Source: Aeromicrobium sp. Root472D3 (GTDB lineage: Bacteria; Actinomycetota; Actinomycetes; Propionibacteriales; Nocardioidaceae). Taken from it: a DNA stretch of 64,000 bases. The stretch is from the NCBI RefSeq assembly GCF_001426485.1, contig NZ_LMET01000001.1, positions 1,386,363 to 1,450,362 on the forward strand, written 5' to 3'. Made by a program: the position numbers and the translations under genes. Position 1 is the first letter of the stretch; each line of letters starts with the position of its first letter. The notes under the pieces are model-generated. The model was not told the origin of the DNA. It was given only the letters and a program-made list of their open reading frames with translations, and did not search any database. Of this stretch, positions 7,685 to 19,051 are shown piece by piece.

Positions 7685-8794
7685 TCAGCGGACGATTTCG
7701 TAGCCGTTCAGGTCGTCGAACGAGCCGTCGCCGAGTCGTTCGGCGGCACGCTGCGTGCCGAACAGCGTGAAGCCCGCCGCTCGCGCGACCGCGTTGCTGG
7801 CGGGGTTGTCGACAGCGGCGTGCAGGGTCAGGCGCCGGCGGTCGAGGCCGTCGGGGTCGAGGGCGTGGTCGACGACCAGCGTCGTGGCCTCGGTCATGAC
7901 CCCGCGTCCGCGGGCGTCGGGGTGCAGCCAGTAGCCGATCTCGCCGTGGTCGGCGGCCAGGCCCTGCAGGTCCATGACGGCGACGTTGCCCAGCAGCTCG
8001 TCGGTGGCGCGGTCGGCGACGGCCCACGTCGCCTTGGCGCCCGTGGCGGCCTGCCACACGCAGTCGTCGACGTACGCGCGGGCCGTCGCCGTCGAGTAGG
8101 GCTGGGGGAGGTTCGACAGGAAGTGCCGGGTGAGCGGGTCGGAGCACGCCTCGGCGATGCGCGGCAGGTCGGCGTCCGTGAACGGCCGCAGCCTGAGCCG
8201 CCCGGACTCGAGCACCGTCGCCCCGGCCCACGGCGTCCGCGCGTACGGGGCGTCGCCGAACCGCAGCGACCCCGTCCACGCGTCGATGACGCGCCCGCGC
8301 TCGAGCAGCATGCCCGGCGTCGTGCCGTGCAGCGTGAAGCCCGTCGCGTGCGCGACCCGCAGCGACGCCTCGTTGCCGACGTGCGAGCGCCAGTGCACGA
8401 TCTCGACGCCACCCTCGGTCAGGGCCCAGTCGACGGCCAGGCGCACGGCACGGGCCATGACGCCGCGGCCCCGTGCCCACGGGTGCAGGGCGAAGCCGAT
8501 GTCGGCGATGGGCTTCTGCCGGATGTCGACGTTGCCGGCGAAGCGCGAGCGCCCGTCGTCGTCGGTGGCCTCGATCGCCCAGCCGCGGTGGGTTCCGTCC
8601 TCCCAGCCGCGCGGGATGACGGTGAACGCGAACTGCTCGCTCATGGCGCGGGTGTGCGGATCGGGGATCGCGGTCCAGCGGACCATGTCGGGATCGACGG
8701 CCATCTCGAACAGCCCGTCGACGTCCGACGGGACGTGCGCCCGGATCGTGACCTCGCCGTCGCTCAGCACCGGGACGACGAGCGGCCACCTCAT
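7685..8794 (-). CDS. Tandem GNAT acetyltransferase (two RimJ-like domains)
   Basis: A 369-residue protein built of two GNAT domains of the RimJ/RimL type. The first runs from about residues 8 to 175, with an acetyl-CoA loop around HPWARGRGVMARAV. The second runs from about 185 to 369, with the parallel motif HPDARGRGVMTEAT. Both carry DVDGLFEMAVDP- or DADLPRIAEACSDP-like openings. The ATG at 8794 overlaps the pheA stop (ATGA), so translation is coupled to pheA. The much longer frame upstream is a shadow of pheA. The acceptor substrate is unknown; linkage to pheA and galK gives no clear pathway. Confidence 0.85.
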   Translation of the reverse strand: MRWPLVVPVLSDGEVTIRAHVPSDVDGLFEMAVDPDMVRWTAIPDPHTRAMSEQFAFTVIPRGWEDGTHRGWAIEATDDDGRSRFAGNVDIRQKPIADIGFALHPWARGRGVMARAVRLAVDWALTEGGVEIVHWRSHVGNEASLRVAHATGFTLHGTTPGMLLERGRVIDAWTGSLRFGDAPYARTPWAGATVLESGRLRLRPFTDADLPRIAEACSDPLTRHFLSNLPQPYSTATARAYVDDCVWQAATGAKATWAVADRATDELLGNVAVMDLQGLAADHGEIGYWLHPDARGRGVMTEATTLVVDHALDPDGLDRRRLTLHAAVDNPASNAVARAAGFTLFGTQRAAERLGDGSFDDLNGYEIVR

Positions 8795-9639
8795 GACGTC
8801 GAGGCCCGGAACGGGTCGGCCGGGTACACCCCGAGCATCGTGACGTCGGTCGTGAAGAACGCCAGCTCCTCGAGCGCGCGGGCCAGCGGCACGTCGTCGG
8901 GGTGTCCGTCGACCTCGGCCAGGAACTGGGTCGCCCCCGTGAACGTGCCGTCGACCATGTAGCTCTCGAGCTTGGTCATGTTGACGCCGTTGGTCGCGAA
9001 GCCGCCGAGGGCCTTGTAGAGCGCCGCCGGCAGGTTGCGGACGTTGAAGACGAAGCTCGTCACGACCGGACCGTTGCCCGCGGCCGCGCGCACCGGATCG
9101 CGCGACAGCACGACGAAGCGGGTCGTGTTGTGGTCCTCGTCCTCGATGTCGGAGGCCAGCACGTCGAGCCCGTAGATCGTCGCCGCGAGCGGCGGCGAGA
9201 TCGCGGCCTGCGTGACGTCGCCGGCCTCGGCGATCTCGCGGGCCGCTCCGGCGGTGTCGCCGGAGATGACGGTCCGCAGACCGTGCTGCTTGATGATCTT
9301 GCGGCACTGGCCCAGCGCGTGGACGTGGCTGTGCACCGTCCGGATCGTGTCGAGCGAGGCGCCCGGCACCCCCAGCAGGCTGAACTGGATGCGCAGGAAG
9401 TGCTCGGCCACGATGTGCAGGCCCGACGTGGGCAGGAAGTGGTGGATGTCGGCGACGCGGCCGGCGATCGAGTTGTCGATCGGGATCATCGCCAGATCGG
9501 CGTCACCGCCGCTGACGGCCGCGAAGACGTCCTCGAACGACGCGCACGGCAGGGTCTGCCAGTCGGGGTAGTGCCGCTGGCACACCATGTCGGAGTTGGC
9601 GCCGGGCTCGCCCTGGTAGGCGATACGTCGAGAGGTCAC
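8791..9639 (-). CDS. pheA: Prephenate dehydratase
   Basis: Converts prephenate to phenylpyruvate in phenylalanine synthesis. The 282-residue protein has the dehydratase domain (from IAYQGEPGANSDM through the TTRFVVLSRD motif near residue 172) and a C-terminal ACT domain for phenylalanine feedback, whose ligand loop appears as NMTKLESY. There is no chorismate mutase domain, as is usual in actinobacteria. The GTG start at 9639 overlaps the galK stop as GTGA, and the acetyltransferase gene overlaps its own stop, so the three genes form a tightly coupled run. Confidence 0.93.
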   Translation of the reverse strand: MTSRRIAYQGEPGANSDMVCQRHYPDWQTLPCASFEDVFAAVSGGDADLAMIPIDNSIAGRVADIHHFLPTSGLHIVAEHFLRIQFSLLGVPGASLDTIRTVHSHVHALGQCRKIIKQHGLRTVISGDTAGAAREIAEAGDVTQAAISPPLAATIYGLDVLASDIEDEDHNTTRFVVLSRDPVRAAAGNGPVVTSFVFNVRNLPAALYKALGGFATNGVNMTKLESYMVDGTFTGATQFLAEVDGHPDDVPLARALEELAFFTTDVTMLGVYPADPFRASTS

Positions 9640-10757
9640 CCGCCCAGTCTGGCACCCGTGTCGGGGACCCGGTGGGCACCGTCCGACGCGTGCACGACGA
9701 AGACCTCGGGGCGCTTCCACTGGTGCTGCTCGTACCGCACCTCGACGCGCTCGCGCAGGGCCTGGACCTTCTCGGGCGGCACCAGGGCGATCGCGCTGCC
9801 GCCGAAGCCGCCGCCCGTCATGCGGGCGCCGAGGGCGCCGGCCTCGAGCGCGGCCTCGACCGCGACGTCGAGCTCGGGGCAGCTGACCTCGAAGTCGTCG
9901 CGCAGCGAGGCGTGCGACGCCGTCAGGATCGTGCCGAGCTGGGGCCACGCGCGGCGGCCGATCGCGGTGACGGCCCCGCGGACGCGGGCGGTCTCGGTCA
10001 GGACGTGACGGGTGCGCGCCTTGAGCGTCTCGTCGGCCAGCATGACCGTCGCGTCGAGACCGGCCTGCGCGAGCCGCTCCAGGCCCAGCTCGGCGGCGGC
10101 CCGCTCGCACTCGTCGCGGCGTGCCGCGTACTCGCCGTCGGCCAGGGCGTGGTGCGCGCCCGTCGCGATGACCGCGAGCACCAGGCCGTCGGCCTCCCAG
10201 CCCAGCGCGACGGGCGTCGTGGTGTGCGGCGTGACCGCGGTGTCGATCAGGACGGCCTGCTCGGCGGCGCCGTGCAGCACCGCCAGCTGGTCCATGAGCC
10301 CGACCGGTGCGCCGACGTACCCCGCCTCGGCGTGCTGCGCGACGAGCGCGACGTCGTCGGTGCCGAGGCCCAGCGAGAACAGGTCGTCGAGCGCGGACGC
10401 GACGCCGCACGTCGTGGCAGCCGACGACGAGAGGCCGGCCCCCGACGGGAGCCGCGACTCGATGACGAGGTCGGCACCCGGGATCGCGTGGCCGCGGTCG
10501 GCGAGGCTCCAGACCGTCCCGGCGACGTAGGCGGCCCAGCCGTCGACCTCACCGGGCTGCACCGTCACGGCGAACGAGACCTTGGCGGCCCCGGGGAGGT
10601 CGCTCCAGACGTTGACCGTCCCGTCGTCGCGGGCGCGGGCCTTGACCGTCACGGTGCGGTCGATCGCCATCGGCAGGACCGGACCGCCGTTGTAGTCGAG
10701 GTGCTCGCCGATCAGGTTCACCCGGCCGGGAACGTCCCACCGGCGCACGTCAGTCAC
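9636..10757 (-). CDS. galK: Galactokinase
   Basis: GHMP-family kinase that phosphorylates galactose to galactose-1-phosphate. The 373-residue protein carries the galactokinase signature [15 protein letters not shown] near residue 11, the GHMP ATP loop [12 protein letters not shown] near residue 120, and the C-terminal [16 protein letters not shown] motif. The GTG start at 10757 fits the family N-terminus; the upstream frame is a shadow. No galT or galE is seen nearby, and it is coupled to pheA instead, which is an unusual pairing. Another GHMP sugar kinase is possible, but the signature favours galactose. Confidence 0.88.
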   Translation of the reverse strand: MTDVRRWDVPGRVNLIGEHLDYNGGPVLPMAIDRTVTVKARARDDGTVNVWSDLPGAAKVSFAVTVQPGEVDGWAAYVAGTVWSLADRGHAIPGADLVIESRLPSGAGLSSSAATTCGVASALDDLFSLGLGTDDVALVAQHAEAGYVGAPVGLMDQLAVLHGAAEQAVLIDTAVTPHTTTPVALGWEADGLVLAVIATGAHHALADGEYAARRDECERAAAELGLERLAQAGLDATVMLADETLKARTRHVLTETARVRGAVTAIGRRAWPQLGTILTASHASLRDDFEVSCPELDVAVEAALEAGALGARMTGGGFGGSAIALVPPEKVQALRERVEVRYEQHQWKRPEVFVVHASDGAHRVPDTGARLGG

Positions 10758-10767
10758 CTGCGTGACA

Positions 10768-11616
10768 CTACCCACCCTCGTCGGGCGTGAAGCGCTGCAT
10801 CCACCCCTCGGAGGTGCCGGCGCGTCGCGGTGCGGCCACCTCGAGCGGCATCGTCGCGTCCGGGGCGAAGACGAGCAGACGGCGGCGCGTGCCGGGACAC
10901 ATGCGGCCCGGACCCTCGAAGCGGCGCAGGGAGCGGTTCGCCACCGACCAGCCCTCCGTCCACCGGCGGGGACCCGACAGCCGGGCGACGACGTCGAGCG
11001 GCTCGGGGCCGTCCCGCGTGACGCGCAGGAGGTACCGGCCCGCGTCGTGGCCTCGCGGCAGCCTCGCCGAGCACTGCAGGCGGACGTCGGTGGTGCCGTG
11101 CGCGAGCAGCCACCGGCGCCAGCGACGCGCGGCGACCCCGCCCCACACGCCGACCGCGAGCGTGATGATCGCGGCCGCGGTCGCGAAGAACAGCGGCAGG
11201 TCGAGCGCCAGGCCGTGGTTGGGGTTCGACCGGGTGCGGAACTCGCCGGGGGAGTCGGGGTCGTGGACCACGGTGATCGTCGAGCCGGTGGGGTGGTCGG
11301 TGGGCGACTCGTCCTCCAGCGTGCCGCCGTACAGCGTCCCGTCGACGGTGTAGCTGACGTAGATGCGGTCGGGGAACTGTCCCCTGCCCGTGTGGACGTC
11401 GCCGCCCGTGACCGTCGCGGACGTCTCGACACCGCCCCGCAGGAAGGCGTCGTCGTGGCGGACGACCAGCACCCAGACCACGCCCACGACCAGCAGGACG
11501 ACGACCGCGCCGACGACCTGCTGCCGCACGCGACGGACGTGGGACCTCCACGCCGCCTGCACGGCGGGCGCGTGCCACGCGGCCGTGTCGACATCGTCCT
11601 CGGGGCCGTCGGGCAT
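10768..11616 (-). CDS. DUF3592-like membrane protein
   Basis: A 282-residue protein of unknown function. It has a soluble acidic N-terminus, a first membrane segment near residues 36-52 ([21 protein letters not shown]), and an extracytoplasmic beta-rich domain with the DUF3592-like run [14 protein letters not shown] and [12 protein letters not shown] second membrane segment lies near 140-160, followed by a basic cytosolic tail of about 120 residues. The ATG at 11616 is chosen; the frame continues far upstream but only as a shadow of trpS. It precedes galK on the same strand with a ten-base gap and so may belong to that operon. It is divergent from trpS. Confidence 0.7.
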   Translation of the reverse strand: MPDGPEDDVDTAAWHAPAVQAAWRSHVRRVRQQVVGAVVVLLVVGVVWVLVVRHDDAFLRGGVETSATVTGGDVHTGRGQFPDRIYVSYTVDGTLYGGTLEDESPTDHPTGSTITVVHDPDSPGEFRTRSNPNHGLALDLPLFFATAAAIITLAVGVWGGVAARRWRRWLLAHGTTDVRLQCSARLPRGHDAGRYLLRVTRDGPEPLDVVARLSGPRRWTEGWSVANRSLRRFEGPGRMCPGTRRRLLVFAPDATMPLEVAAPRRAGTSEGWMQRFTPDEGG

Positions 11617-11658
11617 GCGCACACGGTACGGCTCGGACCGGCTGGCAGAATCGTCCCC

Positions 11659-12678
11659 ATGCCTGCCGACCGTCGACCACGCGTGCTGTCCGGGGCCCAG
11701 CCCACGGCCGACTCGTACCACCTGGGCAACTACTTCGGCGCGTTCAAGCAGTGGGTCGCGCTGCAGGACGAGTTCGAGGCGTTCTACTTCGTGCCCGACC
11801 TGCACGCCGTCACGGTCGAGTACGACCCGGCCCTGCTGCGCGAGCGCACGTACGTCGCCGCCGCCCAGTTCCTGGCCGCCGGCGTCGACCCCGACCGCAG
11901 CGCGCTGTTCGTGCAGAGCCACGTGCCCGAGCACGCCCAGCTCGCGTGGGTGCTGGGCGGCATCACGGGCTTCGGCGAGGCCAGCCGCATGACGCAGTTC
12001 AAGGACAAGAGCGTCAAGGGCGGCCAGGACCTGTCGAGCGTCGGCCTGTTCACCTACCCGATCCTGATGGCCGCCGACATCCTGCTGTACCAGGCCGACA
12101 AGGTCCCGGTCGGCGAGGACCAGCGCCAGCACGTCGAGCTGACCCGCAACCTCGCGCAGCGCTTCAACCACCGCTTCGGCGAGACGTTCACGGTGCCCGA
12201 GCCCCACATCGTCAAGGCGACCGCCAAGATCTACGACCTGCAGGACCCGACGTCGAAGATGAGCGGCTCGAACCAGTCGCACGCGGGTGTCGTCGACCTC
12301 ACCGACACCCCGAAGCAGGTCGCCAAGAAGCTGCGCTCCGCCGTCACCGACTCCGGCACCGAGATCGCCTTCGACCCCGTCGCGAAGCCCGGCATCTCGA
12401 ACCTGCTGTCGATCTACTCCGCGCTGACGGGAGACCCCGTCGAGACGGTCGTCGCCGAGTTCGAGGGGCGCCAGTACGGGCACCTGAAGGTCGCCCTGGG
12501 AGACCTGCTGGCCGAGTTCGTCGGCGCGTTCGGCGACCGGACGCGCGAGCTGCTCGACGACCGCGGCGAGCTCGACCGCATCCTGGCGCAGGGTGCGACG
12601 CAGGCCCGCGAGGTCGCGGCGACGACGCTCGACCTCGTCTACGAGCGGTCGGGCTTCGTGCGGGGCATCCGGCCGTGA
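11659..12678 (+). CDS. trpS: Tryptophanyl-tRNA synthetase
   Basis: Charges tRNA-Trp with tryptophan. The class I synthetase signatures are clear: the HIGH equivalent HLGN in [14 protein letters not shown] (about residue 22) and the KMSKS equivalent SKMSGS near residue 200. The protein has 339 residues, typical for TrpRS. The ATG at 11659 follows a promoter region divergent from the DUF3592-like gene. Its stop overlaps the next start as GTGA. No T-box leader is visible in the short upstream region. Confidence 0.96.
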   Translation: MPADRRPRVLSGAQPTADSYHLGNYFGAFKQWVALQDEFEAFYFVPDLHAVTVEYDPALLRERTYVAAAQFLAAGVDPDRSALFVQSHVPEHAQLAWVLGGITGFGEASRMTQFKDKSVKGGQDLSSVGLFTYPILMAADILLYQADKVPVGEDQRQHVELTRNLAQRFNHRFGETFTVPEPHIVKATAKIYDLQDPTSKMSGSNQSHAGVVDLTDTPKQVAKKLRSAVTDSGTEIAFDPVAKPGISNLLSIYSALTGDPVETVVAEFEGRQYGHLKVALGDLLAEFVGAFGDRTRELLDDRGELDRILAQGATQAREVAATTLDLVYERSGFVRGIRP

Positions 12679-13190
12679 CGATCATCGGCGTCGCGATCCC
12701 CGTCCCCGACCCGTACGGGTCGCTGCTGCGGGAGAAGCGCGCCGAGTTCGGCGACCCCATGGCCGAGACGATCCCGAGCCACGTCACGCTGATGCCGCCC
12801 ACCGAGGTGGCCGACGGCGAGCTCGACGCCGTCCGGGGCTCGCTCGAGCGGGCCTCCGCGACGCTGCCGGCCTTCCCGATGCGCCTGCGGGGCACGGGCA
12901 CGTTCCGCCCCGTGTCGCCGGTCGTGTTCGTGGCGGTCAGCCAGGGGATCTCGTACACCGAGATGCTCGCGCAGTGCGTGCGCGACGCGCTCGACAGCCC
13001 CGAGCCGCAGTTCCCGTTCCACCCGCACGTGACGGTCGCGCACAACCTCGACGACCGCAGCCTCGACCGCGCGTACGAGGAGCTGGCCGACTTCGAGTGC
13101 CGGTTCACGGTCAGCGAGTTCGCGCTGTACCACCACCAGGACGACGCGGGCTGGGTGCCGCAGCAGTCGTTCGCCCTCGGCGCCGACTAG
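12675..13190 (+). CDS. 2'-5' RNA ligase family (2H phosphoesterase)
   Basis: A 171-residue protein of the 2H phosphoesterase superfamily, which acts on 2',3'- or 2'-5'-linked RNA ends. Both catalytic HxT motifs are present: SHVTLMPP near residue 36 and PHVTVAHN near residue 117, at the usual separation. The GTG start at 12675 overlaps the trpS stop (GTGA), so it is expressed with trpS. That linkage fits an RNA-processing role, but the substrate is not known. Its stop overlaps the convergent LysR gene's stop by four bases. Confidence 0.88.
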   Translation: MTIIGVAIPVPDPYGSLLREKRAEFGDPMAETIPSHVTLMPPTEVADGELDAVRGSLERASATLPAFPMRLRGTGTFRPVSPVVFVAVSQGISYTEMLAQCVRDALDSPEPQFPFHPHVTVAHNLDDRSLDRAYEELADFECRFTVSEFALYHHQDDAGWVPQQSFALGAD

Positions 13191-14098
13191 ACCAGCTCGA
13201 GGTCGCCGTCGCCGTCGCCGACGGTCGTGAGGTGGTCGAGCAGCTCGGTCTTGAATGCCTGTGCCGCCAGCGGCAGCGCCTCCGAGCTGCGGTGGGCCAG
13301 GGCGATGACGCGGTCGAGCGGTGGGTGGCCGAGCTGCGACGCCCGCAGCTGCGGCCGCGACGACAGCACCATGCCCGGGACGACGGCGTGCCCGAGACCC
13401 GCCTCGACGAACCGCAGGACCGCGCTCATCTCGCCGCCCTCGACCGCGAGCCGCGGCTCGAAGCCGGCCTGGGCGCAGGCGCGCAGCGTCACGTCGCGCA
13501 GGTCGTAGCCCTCGCGGAACATCACGAGCGGCAGGTCGCGCAGGTCGGCGACGTCCATCCGCTCCGGCACGTCGGACGCCGAGGGGCTCGCGAGCACCAG
13601 CCGCTCCCGCAGCACGGGCGTCGTCTCGATGTCGGGCTCGTCGCTGTGCAGCGGCACGATCAGCAGCGCGACGTCGAGCCGTCCCTGGGCGAGCTCCCGG
13701 GTCAGCACGCGGGAGCCGGCCTCCTGCACCTCCAGGTCGATGCCGGGGTGGCGCTCGTGGAACCGGGTGAGCGCCTGGGGCAGCAGGCCGTCGCACAGCG
13801 AGGGCGTGGCGCCGAGCCGGACGCGTCCGCGTCGCAGGCTCGCGACCTCGTGGACCGTGCGCTCGGCGCTCTCGACGTCGATCAGGATGCGCTGTGCGTG
13901 GGGCAGCAGCGCCTCGCCGGCGCTCGTCAGCTCGATGCCGCCGCGGTGCCGCACGAACAGGGGAGTGCCGAGGGAGTTCTCGAGCACCCGGATCTGCTTG
14001 GAGAGCGTCGGCTGCGACACACCGGTCATGTCGGCGGCGCGCGTGAAGTGCCGCGTGCGGGCCACGGCGACGAAGTAGGCGAGCTGGTGGATCTGCAC
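13187..14098 (-). CDS. LysR family transcriptional regulator
   Basis: A 303-residue LysR regulator. The N-terminal winged helix starts at VQIHQLAYFVAVARTRHFTRAA and carries the classic VSQPTLSKQIRVLE recognition helix (about residues 28-41). The remainder is the two-lobed effector-binding domain. The open frame extends 31 residues upstream, but the GTG at 14098 gives the canonical LysR N-terminus and has GGTGAG before it. It is divergent from sdhC with a palindromic T-N11-A site between them, so it probably controls itself and perhaps succinate dehydrogenase. The effector is unknown. Confidence 0.9.
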   Translation of the reverse strand: MQIHQLAYFVAVARTRHFTRAADMTGVSQPTLSKQIRVLENSLGTPLFVRHRGGIELTSAGEALLPHAQRILIDVESAERTVHEVASLRRGRVRLGATPSLCDGLLPQALTRFHERHPGIDLEVQEAGSRVLTRELAQGRLDVALLIVPLHSDEPDIETTPVLRERLVLASPSASDVPERMDVADLRDLPLVMFREGYDLRDVTLRACAQAGFEPRLAVEGGEMSAVLRFVEAGLGHAVVPGMVLSSRPQLRASQLGHPPLDRVIALAHRSSEALPLAAQAFKTELLDHLTTVGDGDGDLELV

Positions 14099-14104
14099 CT
14101 CACC

Positions 14105-14149
14105 AGTCTTGCATAGCCGTTGGCTATGAAGGTTGCCCTCAACAAGACT
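14105..14149. promoter_or_regulatory. Nested palindrome in the LysR-sdhC divergent promoter
   Basis: An inner perfect repeat CATAGCC-gtt-GGCTATG spans 14112-14128 and contains a T-N11-A LysR box. An outer pair, AGTCTTG (14105-14111) and CAAGACT (14143-14149), encloses it. The element starts seven bases from the LysR start and ends 30 bases before sdhC, so binding would affect both promoters. Confidence 0.65.
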
Positions 14150-14178
14150 TAGCGCGAATCGTCGAACCGGCTTACTGT

Positions 14179-14903
14179 GTGAGCGTGGCAACTATTCAAA
14201 CTGCGAAGCGACCGTCGGCCAAGCGCTCGACCGTCGCCCTGAAGTACTCGATGGCGGTGTCGGGGCTCATCATGCTGGGCTACCTGCTCGTCCACATGTA
14301 CGGCAACCTGAAGTTCTTCCAGGGCCGTGAGAAGTTCGACAGCTACCTCGAGGGGCTCGACGACATCCTCTACCCGTACCTGCCTCACGAGGGTGCGCTC
14401 TGGATCATCCGGATCGTCCTCACCGCGGCGCTGGTCGTGCACGTCTACGCGGCGGTCACGCTGTGGCGTCGCAACAAGGCGGCGGCGGGCTTCGTGGGCA
14501 ACACGCGGTACCACACCAAGCAGAACAAGACGGGCGTCCAGCGCAGCTACGCCTCGTTCACGATGCGCTGGGGCGGCATCATCCTGCTGCTGTTCATCAT
14601 CGGCCACGTCGCGCAGATGCTGCCCAACTGGCTGTCGCCCGGCGGCGCCTCCGACAGCAAGTACGACCGCGTCGTCAACGGCTTCGAGCTGTGGTGGGTC
14701 GTCCTGCTCTACACGATCGGCCTCGTCGCGGTGGGCTTCCACCTCGCCCACGGCTTCTGGAGCGCGCTGACCACGCTGGGCCAGAACCACAGCTCGACGC
14801 GCAGGTCGTCGCGCCTCACCGCGGTCTCGATCGGGCTGGCCGTCATCATCGCGGGCGGCTTCCTGACCGTCCCGTTCGCCATCTTCTTCTTCGGAGCTGG
14901 ATC

Positions 14904-14907
<4 letters not shown>
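14179..14907 (+). CDS. sdhC: Succinate dehydrogenase cytochrome b subunit
   Basis: Membrane anchor of succinate dehydrogenase, 242 residues with five hydrophobic segments, the single-polypeptide cytochrome b558 type that replaces separate SdhC and SdhD. Haem-ligand histidines are expected within the helices ([52 protein letters not shown]). The GTG at 14179 is used; a GTG two codons later is also possible, and the lack of a ribosome-binding site suggests a leaderless start. The stop overlaps sdhA as ATGA. It is first in a C-A-B operon opposite a LysR gene. Confidence 0.92.
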
Positions 14908-16864
<1,957 letters not shown>

Positions 16865-16868
<4 letters not shown>

Positions 16869-17611
16869 ACATCACCGTGCGGGTCTGGCGTCAGAAGAAC
16901 GCCGACGACAAGGGCAAGATGGTCACGTACGGCGTCGAGAACGTCAGCGAGCACATGTCGTTCCTCGAGATGCTCGACGTCCTCAACGAGCAGCTGACGC
17001 TGAGCGGCGACGACCCGATCGCCTTCGACCACGACTGCCGCGAGGGCATCTGCGGGGCGTGCGGCGTCGTCATCAACGGACAGGCCCACGGCCCCCAGAC
17101 GACGACCACGTGCCAGCTGCACATGCGCAGCTTCGAGGACGGTGCCGTCATCGACATCGAGCCGTGGCGCGCGGGCGCGTTCCCGGTCGTCAAGGACCTC
17201 GTCGTCGACCGCGGTGCGTTCGACCGCATCATCCAGGCGGGCGGCTTCATCTCGGCGCCCACCGGTTCGGCGCCCGAGGCCAACAACCTGCCGGTGCCGA
17301 AGGAGGACGCCGACCACGCGTTCGAGTCGGCGACCTGCATCGGCTGCGGCGCGTGCGTCGCGGCGTGTCCCAACGGCTCGGGCATGCTGTTCACGGCCGC
17401 CAAGATCACGCACCTGGGCCTGCTCCCGCAGGGCCAGCCCGAGCGTGACTCGCGCGTCATCGGCATGATCGAGCAGCACGACCACGAGGGCTTCGGCGGC
17501 TGCACCAACATCGGTGAGTGCACCTCGTCGTGCCCCAAGGGCATCCCGCTCGACACGATCAGCCGGCTCAACCGCGACCTCCTCGGAGCGCTCGCGAAGG
17601 GCAAAGCCTGA
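16865..17611 (+). CDS. sdhB: Succinate dehydrogenase iron-sulfur subunit
   Basis: Electron-transfer subunit of 248 residues that links the flavoprotein to the membrane quinone site. Three cluster motifs are intact: the 2Fe-2S loop [16 protein letters not shown], the 4Fe-4S motif [12 protein letters not shown], and the 3Fe-4S-type motif [14 protein letters not shown] near the end. The GTG start at 16865 overlaps the sdhA stop. A strong hairpin lies 15 bases after the stop and ends the operon. Confidence 0.96.
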
Positions 17612-17626
17612 TTTCTGAGCTCGTCC

Positions 17627-17666
17627 GTCATCCCGCCCGCGCCGTTCTCGGCGCGGGCGTGATGAC
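17627..17666 (+). terminator. Terminator hairpin after sdhB
   Basis: Two 18-base arms with a single mismatch enclose a TTCT loop (arms begin GTCATC and end GATGAC). It lies 15 bases beyond the sdhB stop and 23 bases before the next gene. It lacks a T-run, as is common in actinobacteria. Confidence 0.8.
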
Positions 17667-17689
17667 GTCCTGAGGCCTAGGCTCGCTGC

Positions 17690-18493
17690 ATGACTTCTGC
17701 GCCGACGTCCACGCTCGACGGTTGGGTGGTGTCGTCGTTCACGGGCGGCGGCCTGACCCACGACTGCTACGAGAAGGGCAGCGGGCCCGGGGTCGTGCTG
17801 ATCCCCGAGATCCCCGGCATGACGCCCGAGGTCCTGGGGCTCGCCGACCACCTCGTCGACCAGGGGTTCACGGTCGTCGTCCCGTCCCCGTTCGGCACGC
17901 CCGGCAAGGAGATGTCGGCCGGCTACGTCGCGGGCGTCGTGGCGCGGCTGTGCGTGTCGTCGGAGTTCCGCGCGTTCGCGACCCGCTCGGCCCGGCCCAT
18001 CAGTGGCTTCCTGCGCGCCGTCGCCCGCGACCTCGACGGGCGCACGCCCGGTCAGGGCGTCGGCGTGATCGGCATGTGCTTCACGGGTGGCTTCGCGCTC
18101 GCGGCCGCGGTCGACGACGCGGTGACGGCGCCCGTCATGAGCCAGCCGTCGGTGCCGTTCCCGATCGGCGGCTCGCGACAGGCCGACGTCGGCCTGTCGG
18201 ACGACGAGCTCGCGACGGTCAAGCGTCGGGTCGCGGACGACGGCCTGTGCGTCATGGGGCTGCGGTTCAGCGAGGACAAGGCGGTCTCGCCGAAGCGCTT
18301 CGCGGCGCTGTCGCAGCACCTCGGCGACGCCTTCGAGGTCATCGAGCTCGACTCGTCCGACGGCAACGCCGGCGGCTTCGCCAAGGGTGCCCACTCCGTC
18401 CTCACCCACGAGGTGCGCGACGGCAACCCCGCCATGGCCGCCCGCGACCGCGTCGTCGCCTTCCTCCGCGAACGCCTCACCCCCACCCGCTGA
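17690..18493 (+). CDS. Dienelactone hydrolase family protein
   Basis: Alpha/beta hydrolase of 267 residues of the dienelactone hydrolase type. The nucleophile is the cysteine in GMCFTGGFAL (about residue 129), with the acid in the later LDSSDGN stretch and the histidine in KGAHSVLTHEV near residue 225. An early PEIPGMTPEVLGLADHL block matches the family. ATG start at 17690, only 23 bases after the sdh terminator. No aromatic-degradation genes are close, so the physiological ester or lactone is unknown. A 93-bp repeated element follows the stop. Confidence 0.85.
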   Translation: MTSAPTSTLDGWVVSSFTGGGLTHDCYEKGSGPGVVLIPEIPGMTPEVLGLADHLVDQGFTVVVPSPFGTPGKEMSAGYVAGVVARLCVSSEFRAFATRSARPISGFLRAVARDLDGRTPGQGVGVIGMCFTGGFALAAAVDDAVTAPVMSQPSVPFPIGGSRQADVGLSDDELATVKRRVADDGLCVMGLRFSEDKAVSPKRFAALSQHLGDAFEVIELDSSDGNAGGFAKGAHSVLTHEVRDGNPAMAARDRVVAFLRERLTPTR

Positions 18494-18507
18494 CCCCGCC
18501 CCGCGGT

Positions 18508-18600
18508 GACGAGGGGGTTGCTGCCCCTCGGCGAGGGGGTTGTGGCCCTTCGCGAGGGCGGTGACCCTCTCCTCGAAGGGCGGTAACCCCCTCCCCGGCG
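18508..18600. repeat. 93-bp palindromic intergenic element, copy 1
   Basis: A GC-rich, self-complementary element starting GACGAGGGGGTT and ending CCCCGGCG. Its first half contains repeated GAGGGGGTT units and its second half their complements (GGTAACCCCCTC), so it folds on itself. A second copy of identical length lies at 56497-56589; by hand count about 77 of 93 positions match. Each copy starts 11-14 bases after a plus-strand stop codon and ends 40-50 bases before the next plus-strand start. Confidence 0.8.
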
Positions 18601-18610
18601 TGGTTATTGG

Positions 18611-18636
18611 TTAGCGTAGGTAATTTGTTATGCTAA
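18611..18636. promoter_or_regulatory. Probable MarR operator
   Basis: TTAGCGTAGGTAA and the inverted TTAGCATAACAAA form a 26-bp imperfect palindrome ending four bases before the marR start. Its AT-richness stands out against its surroundings and it would overlap the promoter of the marR-MFS operon. The assignment is by position and symmetry. Confidence 0.65.
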
Positions 18637-18640
18637 CGAT

Positions 18641-19051
18641 GTGCCCACCCACGCCCACCAGCTCGCGCGGGCGGTCGCGCGCCTGAACCGCCGCCTCCGC
18701 CAGGAGCGCGACACCGACCTCACGCCCACCCAGCTCTCCGTGCTCGGGGCGATCTGCCAGCTCGGCGAGGCGACGCCCGGCGCGATCGCGGCGCTCGAGC
18801 GGGTGCAGCCCCCGTCGATCACCCGCACGCTGGCCTCGCTCGTCGAGGCCGGCATGGCGATCCGCACCCCGCACCCCGACGACGGCCGGCAGGTGCTGAT
18901 GTCGGTGTCCGAGCGGGGCGACGCGGTGCTCGCCGAGGAGCGCGACCGGCGCGACCTGTGGCTGTCGCACGCCCTGGACGAGCTCACGCCCGCGGAGCGC
19001 CGCACCCTGGAGGAGGCGGCGGTCCTGCTCGAGCGCCTGTCCGCCCGGTGA
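18641..19051 (+). CDS. MarR family transcriptional regulator
   Basis: A 136-residue winged-helix regulator. The helix-turn-helix and wing are clear: LTPTQLSVLGAICQLGEATPG, then VQPPSITRTLASLVEAGMAIRTPHPDDGRQVLMSVSERG, whose DDGRQ turn is the typical MarR wing. GTG start at 18641, just after a palindromic operator, suggesting leaderless autoregulated expression. Its stop overlaps the next MFS gene (GTGA), so it probably controls that exporter in response to a small ligand. Confidence 0.9.
   Translation: MPTHAHQLARAVARLNRRLRQERDTDLTPTQLSVLGAICQLGEATPGAIAALERVQPPSITRTLASLVEAGMAIRTPHPDDGRQVLMSVSERGDAVLAEERDRRDLWLSHALDELTPAERRTLEEAAVLLERLSAR

Noticed and set aside
5964..8789. A 941-residue arginine/proline-rich frame on the minus strand
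   Set aside because: Composition is typical of a high-GC shadow frame, and three well-supported genes (MFS, PadR, endonuclease I) and most of a fourth (the acetyltransferase) occupy the same span in other frames.
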